From NCBI GenBank assembly GCA_963664585.2, contig CAXXEO010000025.1:19175-83174 (forward strand): a stretch of 64,000 nt of DNA. The letters are read 5' to 3'. Below the pieces are notes generated by a model. The model was not told where the DNA came from, made no database searches, and saw only the letters and a list, made by a program, of their open reading frames with translations. This document shows positions 59,083 through 64,000 of this stretch, in pieces. Position 1 is the first letter of the stretch, and every line of letters begins with the position of its first letter. Origin of the DNA: G963664585 sp963664585 (GTDB lineage Bacteria > Bacillota > Clostridia > Oscillospirales > Ruminococcaceae). Position numbers and translations under genes: made by a program.

Positions 59083-60291
59083 ATGAATTTATCTACCTTG
59101 TTCCCGGGGATTTCATCTTTTTTTGTCCAGGACCCTACGGTGGCAATTGTGCGTCTTATGTTGATTTTTTTAGGCGTTTTACTTGTATATCTCGGTAGTA
59201 AAAATATACTCGAGCCTCTGATCATGATACCGATGGGCTTTGGCATGTCAGCTGTCAATGCCGGAGTTCTTTTTTTATCAAGTACCCAGCTTGGAAATCT
59301 CTTTATCGACCCACTTGTCACAAACACTGACAGCCTGATGAATATCCTGCAGATTGACTTTCTGCAACCAATTTACACCTTCACTTTCAGCAACGGACTC
59401 ATCGCATGCCTTGTGTTTATGGGCATTGGTGTCATTTCGGATATCAGTTTTTTGCTGGCTTATCCCTTTACCAGTATGCTCATCGCTATGTGTGCCGAGC
59501 TTGGCACGGTGCTGACCTTTCCGATTGCCGTCGCTATGGGCCTAACCTATGGTGAAGCGGCGGCTGTTTCAACCATCGGTGGTGCCGACGGTCCTATGGT
59601 GCTTTTCACCTCAATGACTCTGGCGAAAGACATTTTCGTACCCATTACCATTGTCGCCTATCTGTATCTCAGCTTAACCTACGGCGGTTATCCCTATCTT
59701 ATCAGGCTACTCGTACCGAAGCGATATCGCGAGAAGACAGTTGTTGCCACCAAAAAGGTCGCCAAAATAACCCCCAAACAGAAGCTTCTCTTCTCGGTCA
59801 TCGCCAATACCGTGCTATGCCTATTGTTCCCGGTTGCCGCACCGCTGTTTGTCAGCTTTTTTCTTGGAATCGCCATCCGTGAATCCGGCCTTGAGAAATA
59901 CGTTAAGTTAATCGAAAATGTATTTCTGTATGGCGCCACCTTTTTCTTAGGCCTGATGCTCGGCGTTCTTTGTGATGCCAGTACAATCCTAAACCCCAAG
60001 ATTCTTCCCCTTCTGGCGCTTGGCATGATCGCTCTTCTGTTGTCTGGAATAGGCGGTATTCTCGGCGGATATCTTGTTTACTTTATTAATCGAGGAAACT
60101 TCAACCCCGTCATCGGTATTGCTGGCGTCTCCTGTGTCCCCACGACGGCGAAGGTTGCACAGAAAGAGGTCACCAAAGCCAATCCATACAGCTTTATTTT
60201 ACAATACGCACTGGGTGCCAACATTTGCGGTGTCATCACCACCGCTATTCTGACTGGCATTTATGTGACCATCATTCCCCTGCTTAAATAA
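59083..60291 (+). CDS. Sodium ion-translocating decarboxylase, beta subunit
   Basis: 402 residues from ATG 59083 (preceded by AAAGTGG); an in-frame TTG at 59068 is possible. Highly hydrophobic with about ten membrane segments. Signature regions: IMIPMGFGMSAVNAGVLFLS, AVSTIGGADGPMVLFTSMTL, GLMLGVLCDASTILNPKILP and GIAGVSCVPTTAKVAQKEVT. The latter contain the Asp and Ser/Thr residues implicated in Na+ transport. This is the OadB/GcdB/MmdB family, which couples decarboxylation of biotin-bound CO2 to Na+ export. The carboxyltransferase and biotin-carrier subunits are not encoded nearby, so the physiological substrate cannot be told. Confidence 0.92.
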   Translation: MNLSTLFPGISSFFVQDPTVAIVRLMLIFLGVLLVYLGSKNILEPLIMIPMGFGMSAVNAGVLFLSSTQLGNLFIDPLVTNTDSLMNILQIDFLQPIYTFTFSNGLIACLVFMGIGVISDISFLLAYPFTSMLIAMCAELGTVLTFPIAVAMGLTYGEAAAVSTIGGADGPMVLFTSMTLAKDIFVPITIVAYLYLSLTYGGYPYLIRLLVPKRYREKTVVATKKVAKITPKQKLLFSVIANTVLCLLFPVAAPLFVSFFLGIAIRESGLEKYVKLIENVFLYGATFFLGLMLGVLCDASTILNPKILPLLALGMIALLLSGIGGILGGYLVYFINRGNFNPVIGIAGVSCVPTTAKVAQKEVTKANPYSFILQYALGANICGVITTAILTGIYVTIIPLLK

Positions 60292-60300
60292 CTCTACATA

Positions 60301-60406
60301 TATAGCCAATTAACTTAAAAACTGGCTATAGTTAAAACGTCATTATCTTCCCCCGCCTTCGGCGGGGGAAGAAATCACAAGCTTGTTTTCAAGTTAATCA
60401 ACTATA
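60301..60406 (+). repeat. 106-bp TATAGCC repeat, copy 9
   Basis: Full-length forward copy with apex CCGCCTTCGGCGG, beginning nine bases after the decarboxylase beta-subunit stop codon. Confidence 0.94.
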
Positions 60407-60454
60407 AAATACAGGCCACAATACTTCGTTACAAAATTACCTTCCCACACAAAA

Positions 60455-60522
60455 TTTTAGTTAGCAGCGTAAAAAACGCTGAAATAAAACAGGTCGTGTG
60501 TTAAAGCCACACCTCCCCCGCT
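60455..60522 (+). other. Degenerate tRNA-like remnant
   Basis: AGCAGCG...CGCTGA-AGGTCGTGTG resembles the D/anticodon/T part of a tRNA, ending in GCCACACCTCCCCCGCTCCA with an encoded CCA. The stems are broken, so it is not a working gene. It is followed by a hairpin with TCCTTGTG and CAGGGATTTTTTG, like real tRNA terminators. The stretch 60407-60844 otherwise contains no supported gene. Confidence 0.4.
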
Positions 60523-60844
60523 CCAAATAAAATCCTTGTGACCATGCTGGTTGCAGGGATTTTTTGTGTCCATTTGCAATGAAGATTAAGAAAACTGGTT
60601 CTGATTCACAACGAACATGTTAGAAAAAGAATCACGACAAAAGACATGATGGCCAGCGGTCAAGTAAAAAACAGTGGAGACAAAACAATAATTTTTAAAT
60701 AATAATCGTTTTGCGGGATTCACAAAAGTGTTTAAATAGTATTTCTTTGACTTTTCCTTACAATCTGAAGAATGCATTTGTGAACGATTAATGCATTAAA
60801 TTCATACGATGTATTACCGCTATAAATCGATTGGAGGAAAAAAA

Positions 60845-61327
60845 GTGCTAAATTACGAAAGTATTAATAATGAGTCATTTACGAACAATCCCGGAATGAT
60901 GAATTCATCACCATCTAATATGCAAGCCAATGTGCAATCCCCTTATTATCCTTCAGAAGCAACACCTGCAATTGCGAAATCAATGTCATATCAAATGGTA
61001 TATCCAGAAGTCTTTTATAAATTGCATCCGTACATTATGATGATATGTGATCAAATGGATACATACGGCTCGTCAATGCCAACGCAGGAAATGGTGGAGC
61101 AAATGACAGACTGCATTTATGATGATATCTGCCGGATGTATCCCGACATGGCCGAATACGCTCGTAATAACGAAAAAAAAGGTAATGACGATCCAGCAGC
61201 AATCGAAGTAATTTCGCGTTTTCCGGGAATGTTTAGGCCTCGTTTCAGACGGAGAGGCTTATTTAGGGACTTAATCGATATATTACTGCTTTCTGAACTC
61301 TTTCGCCGCAGAAGAAGACCATATTAG
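60845..61327 (+). CDS. Spore-coat-like hypothetical protein
   Basis: 160 residues from GTG 60845, seven bases after a perfect GGAGG; the longer reading from 60809 is unlikely. The N-terminus is Asn/Ser/Met-rich (NESFTNNPGMMNSSPSNMQA), the centre reads VYPEVFYKLHPYIMMICDQM, DTYGSSMPTQEMVEQMTDCI, YDDICRMYPDM, and the C-terminus is very Arg-rich (FRPRFRRRGLFRD, FRRRRRPY). Similar central segments occur in uncharacterised clostridial coat-type proteins. This assignment is tentative. Confidence 0.65.
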   Translation: MLNYESINNESFTNNPGMMNSSPSNMQANVQSPYYPSEATPAIAKSMSYQMVYPEVFYKLHPYIMMICDQMDTYGSSMPTQEMVEQMTDCIYDDICRMYPDMAEYARNNEKKGNDDPAAIEVISRFPGMFRPRFRRRGLFRDLIDILLLSELFRRRRRPY

Positions 61328-61360
61328 CACAGTCTGTCCTGTAAGGGTATTTCTCTTTAT

Positions 61361-61390
61361 AAAAAGTCATCCTTCGGGATGACTTTTTTT
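61361..61390 (+). terminator. Rho-independent terminator after the coat-like gene
   Basis: AAAAAGTCATCC, loop TTCG, GGATGACTTTTTTT, 34 bases past the stop codon. Canonical form. Confidence 0.93.
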
Positions 61391-61557
61391 GTTGCGTGGT
61401 ATAGGATCCGATAATACTACCCTTTTCCCTGCCTGCAGAGTTAAAGATACACACAATTTATATTAAACTGCATTATATGGACTTGTTTATAGTTCTTATG
61501 TTCATTTACATTTTCATATTATAAATATGAAAAATTCATTGACAAAGAAGGGGTATA

Positions 61558-62481
61558 ATGATATCTGACAAAGAATATATAAAACAATCCCTTGCCTTAC
61601 ATTTGTTTTTTGCGCGGATTATGAAAGAGCATTCATTTTTTCTCGAAGTAGGATTTACGCCTAAAGATAGTAGTTTCACGAATCAAGCTGACACATTCAG
61701 AAAAGCCTTTGACTCTTTACTGGCAGATGCTATAGCGCTTTCAAATGGCGTTGTTGATCCTTCTGTTCTTCAATCTGGAGAAGTTATAACTCCCTATACA
61801 TTAAAGGCAGAAATGGTTTCATCTTACTACACTGGTGTCCAGTTACAAACAGATTTAACAAAGTCAGAAGCTGGCTTGGCTGGAGATGCCATGATAAACA
61901 ACCCTATGCTCGAGCAACGGGTACGCAATATAAATGATAATGCGATAAAACTAGTTAATCAGTTAATTCAATTTAAAACTAGTATTTTATCAAATGTGCT
62001 TTCATGCAAAATGTTTACCGTAAATTATCCTTTACTCATTGACCACATCTTAAGAGAAGCAAAACTCTATTTACTTATGCTTGAAAGGCTACAAAACCGA
62101 GAAGTCTTAAATTTCGAAAAAGAGGCTTTTGAACAAGAGTATTTTTGGAACAGAATTATGGCGGAACATTCTAAATTTATCCGTGGGTTGCTTGATCCCA
62201 CAGAAAACGAATTGATGATTGCAGCCAATAATTTTGGCAATGAATTCGATCAATTAACAATCCAGACTAAACAGGCGATGGATAAGACATTACCACTGAA
62301 AAAAGTGACAGCTGACAGCTTAACTGCAACAAAAAAGATTCAGGACTTTAAAACAAAAGGCACACAAGGATTAATCGAATGCAAAATAAAATCTATCATT
62401 ATTCCACTGTTAGGAGATCATGTACTGCGTGAAGCAAATCATTATTTGCGTTTACTGAATATGTTTAAAAAATCAGTCTAA
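61558..62481 (+). CDS. DUF2935 family protein
   Basis: 307 residues, alpha-helical, with two related halves: ALHLFFARIMKEHSFFLEVG and EQEYFWNRIMAEHSKFIRGL begin each half, and DHILREAKLYLLMLERLQNR and GDHVLREANHYLRLLNMFKK end each. This matches DUF2935, where conserved His/Glu residues give a ferritin-like four-helix bundle that could hold a di-metal site. Its role is unknown; members are common in spore-forming Firmicutes. The frame is AT-rich. A weak site AAGAAGGGGTAT lies before the ATG. Confidence 0.9.
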   Translation: MISDKEYIKQSLALHLFFARIMKEHSFFLEVGFTPKDSSFTNQADTFRKAFDSLLADAIALSNGVVDPSVLQSGEVITPYTLKAEMVSSYYTGVQLQTDLTKSEAGLAGDAMINNPMLEQRVRNINDNAIKLVNQLIQFKTSILSNVLSCKMFTVNYPLLIDHILREAKLYLLMLERLQNREVLNFEKEAFEQEYFWNRIMAEHSKFIRGLLDPTENELMIAANNFGNEFDQLTIQTKQAMDKTLPLKKVTADSLTATKKIQDFKTKGTQGLIECKIKSIIIPLLGDHVLREANHYLRLLNMFKKSV

Positions 62482-62527
62482 ATATAATTTAAAACTTTCT
62501 TGTCAAATACAGGGTACTTCTTCCTGA

Positions 62528-62689
62528 AATAGTGAAGCGATCAGAAATATTAAGACCAATCCAACCGGCAACGCCGCAGGTGTAAATGATTATCAACCCA
62601 AAACAATCATAAGGATGAACGATGGAAAAACACATTTAAACCACTTCCAAATCGGGACTTTCGCGATAGATAACGAACCGAATTCGTAA
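62528..62689 (+). pseudogene. Possible gene remnant (53 open codons, no good start)
   Basis: Following an in-frame TGA, the frame reads NSEAIRNIKTNPTGNAAGVN, then DYQPKTIIRMNDGKTHLNHF and ends at TAA 62687-62689. The composition is protein-like, but no ATG with a ribosome site opens it (the internal ATG would give only 24 residues). I do not recognise it. A hairpin with T-run follows at 62693-62720. Confidence 0.25.
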
Positions 62690-62692
62690 AGA

Positions 62693-62720
62693 AAAAGCCC
62701 GGCCTTAACCGGACTTTTTT
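62693..62720 (+). terminator. Terminator-like hairpin
   Basis: AAAAAG-CCGG, 6-base loop, CCGG-CTTTTTT. It lies ~210 bases after the DUF2935 stop and just past the possible gene remnant. Confidence 0.65.
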
Positions 62721-62826
62721 CGACAACCTATAGCCTATTAACTTAAAACTGGCTATATAAAAACATCATGTTTCTTCCCCCGCCTTCGGCGGGAGAAGAA
62801 ATCACAAGCTTGTTTTCAAGTTAATC

Positions 62827-63881
62827 GCTACATTGTAAAATGAAATGCGACAGAAAAAAGATAGCCCAAGGCAGCCAAAACGTGTAGAATAGAGTTTGCA
62901 ACAACAACATTCACACAAGGAGGCAGCCATGAGCCACCACCATTTTACAACATTCGAACGAGGAAAGATAGAAGAACTCCGTCAAATCGGATATACGACC
63001 CGGAAAATCGCATCACGTCTGGGATGTCACCACAGCAGTATCGCTAGAGAATTGAAACGTTTTTACGGTGCCAGAGCGTATAACGCAGAAGAAGCACAAC
63101 TGGATTACCAGAAGAAACGGCACAACAGCAAACCTCAAGGGAAATGGAACGAGGAGTTGTGCGCAGTTGTGGCAGAAAAGCTGAAAGAGACCTGATCGCC
63201 AGAGCAAATATCACATACCGTTACTTCAAGCCAACTGAGCTTTAAAAACAATATACAACTGGCTTTATGCCGGACGACTGAACGGACTTACCGCAGATGT
63301 GCTGCGCCGTAATGGAAAAAAAGAGAAGCTGTAAAAATCTTGCGCATTATGCTCGTGGTACTTCTATCCACAAGAGACCCAAAGAGGTATATACCAGAGA
63401 AACATTTGGGCATTGGGAACTTGATACGGTGGTTTTCTCTAGGGGTTCCAGCGGTTGCTTGGCCACCTTTGTGGAATGAAAAACAAGGTTCTATACAGCC
63501 GTTCCCATTCCTGATCGAACGGCAGCTTCCATGGAAGCTGCAATCAAGCACCTGCACACTTTATTGCCACAAGGCACATTCAAAACAGCAACAACAGATC
63601 GTGGCGGTGAATTTGCCTGTTATGATGTAATCCAGAAAGATCTAGGCTTAACTCTTTATTTCGCTGATCCATATTGTCCGCATCAGAGAGGAAGCAATGA
63701 GTACGGTAACGGTTTGCTCAGAGAGTTCTTTCCGAAAGGTACTGTTCTGTCCACTGTTTCTCATCAAAACCTGTCTTCTTCTCTTCTGCTTATAAACAAT
63801 AGACCCCGAAAATGTCTTAATTGGAATACACCTTCCCAGCTCTTTCTACTCGAACTGTCGCATTTGGCTTGACAATGTAGC
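62827..63881 (+). mobile_element. IS30-family insertion sequence, decayed copy
   Basis: A 1055-bp copy of the element at 801-1853, in opposite orientation, with the same 27-bp inverted ends (GCTACATTGT...). Two single-A insertions explain the 2-bp length difference. The flanking duplication AATC (62823-62826 and 63882-63885) is 4 bp and unambiguous, because extending the ends would break their complementarity. It is inserted in the right terminal repeat of copy 10. Confidence 0.93.
62929..63872 (+). pseudogene. IS30-family transposase, inactivated
   Basis: Nearly identical in sequence to the intact gene at 810-1784, starting MSHHHFTTFERGKIEELRQI with AAGGAGGC upstream. It is broken at least four times: TGG to TGA (Trp to stop) at ~63195, an extra A at ~63247, an extra A in the run at ~63315, and CGA to TGA in the VERKTRF segment at ~63478. 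No single product with the full DDE triad can be made. The last open segment (to 63872) keeps TTDRGGEF and the Glu region. Confidence 0.93.
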
Positions 63882-63891
63882 AATCAACTAT

Positions 63892-63921
63892 AAATGGCAC
63901 AGGAAAATTCCTGTGCCATTT
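63892..63921 (+). terminator. Terminator-like hairpin at the IS/repeat border
   Basis: AATGGCACAGGAA and the exact complement around AA, followed by TTTTTTG. It begins right at the end of repeat copy 10 and would stop transcripts leaving the IS. Confidence 0.8.
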
Positions 63922-63938
63922 TTTGTTTGTGAAAACAA

Positions 63939-63957
63939 CCACCGACTATGTCGGTGG
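63939..63957. other. CCACCGAC hairpin near the right edge
   Basis: CCACCGAC, loop TAT, GTCGGTGG, then AGCC and an A-run. Subterminal hairpins of this shape occur at the ends of IS200/IS605-type elements, but the window ends before any transposase, so the identity is open. Confidence 0.35.
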
Positions 63958-64000
63958 AGCCAAAAAAGCTTTAGCGATGAAGCGGACAAAAAAACTCCTT

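Larger units (their letters stand above)
62729..63892 (+). repeat. 106-bp TATAGCC repeat, copy 10, split by IS30
   Basis: Forward copy interrupted near its right end. Repeat bases run 62729-62826, the IS30 copy occupies 62827-63881, and AATCAACTATA completes the repeat at 63882-63892. Compared with the consensus it has a few changes (CCTATTAACTT instead of CCAATTAACTT). Confidence 0.92.

Noticed and set aside
790..63892. Ten similar repeats taken as a CRISPR array
   Set aside because: The copies are kilobases apart, ~106 bp long, in both orientations and without regular spacers; no cas genes are present.

Overview
The window looks like chromosomal DNA from an anaerobic, endospore-forming member of the Clostridia. 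An Oscillospirales/Ruminococcaceae-like organism is my best guess, by inference only. The supporting evidence is a SpoIVFA/SpoIVFB-like pair, an electron-bifurcating NfnAB pair, typical clostridial families (DUF4364, DUF1540, TSCPD/TIGR03905, the TIGR03960/TIGR03936 radical-SAM pair), strong AGGAGG-type ribosome binding sites and the housekeeping order rplS-lepB-ylqF-rnhB-yraN. Most genes lie on the minus strand.

Layout. 1-6.2 kb: the 5' end of lon, an IS30-family element, then the proteostasis genes clpX, clpP and tig (tig carries a frameshift) and a metallophosphoesterase. 6.4-9.6 kb: a DUF1540 miniprotein, thrC, a GNAT acetyltransferase and an M19 dipeptidase. 9.6-12.7 kb: yraN, rnhB, ylqF, lepB, rplS. 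12.8-17.3 kb: the DUF2344 and radical-SAM pair, then SpoIVFB-like and M23 (SpoIVFA-like) proteins. 17.4-19.6 kb: nfnB-nfnA. 20-25 kb: two overlapping surface genes (glycoside-hydrolase-like plus amidase). 25.3-28 kb: a P-type Ca2+ ATPase. 28-32.6 kb: small conserved proteins. 32.8-34.8 kb: DnaD and DnaC/DnaI-like replication genes. 34.9-36.5 kb: deoC and a creatininase-family gene. 36.6-40.3 kb: NAD salvage (pncB and a nicotinamidase-like gene), a phospholipase C-like protein and a membrane-anchored protein. 40.5-44.6 kb: MarR plus a heterodimeric ABC exporter. 44.9-47.9 kb: ECF sigma factor and a membrane beta-propeller protein. 48.3-49.1 kb: coaX. 49.3-55.4 kb: an exopolysaccharide cluster with one frameshifted glycosyltransferase and a duplicated gene end. 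55.6-57.3 kb: tRNA-Thr(CGT) followed by a small accessory patch that ends in a tRNA-like remnant. 57.4-60.3 kb: a frameshifted LysR gene beside two micro-ORFs and a Na+-pump beta subunit. 60.8-62.5 kb: a coat-like protein and a DUF2935 protein. 62.8-63.9 kb: a decayed second IS30 copy.

The most striking signal is not a protein system. It is a ~106-bp palindromic repeat present ten times in intergenic spaces, with imperfect terminal inverted repeats bounded by TATA and a central GC-rich hairpin. Both IS30 copies are inserted into a terminal repeat of this element, at the same register (bases 8-11), in the same relative orientation, with 4-bp duplications. This implies a repeat-targeting IS30. 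I saw no CRISPR array and no recognisable defence island. Three genes (tig, a glycosyltransferase, a LysR regulator) carry single-base frameshifts; whether these are real or sequence errors cannot be settled from one sequence.
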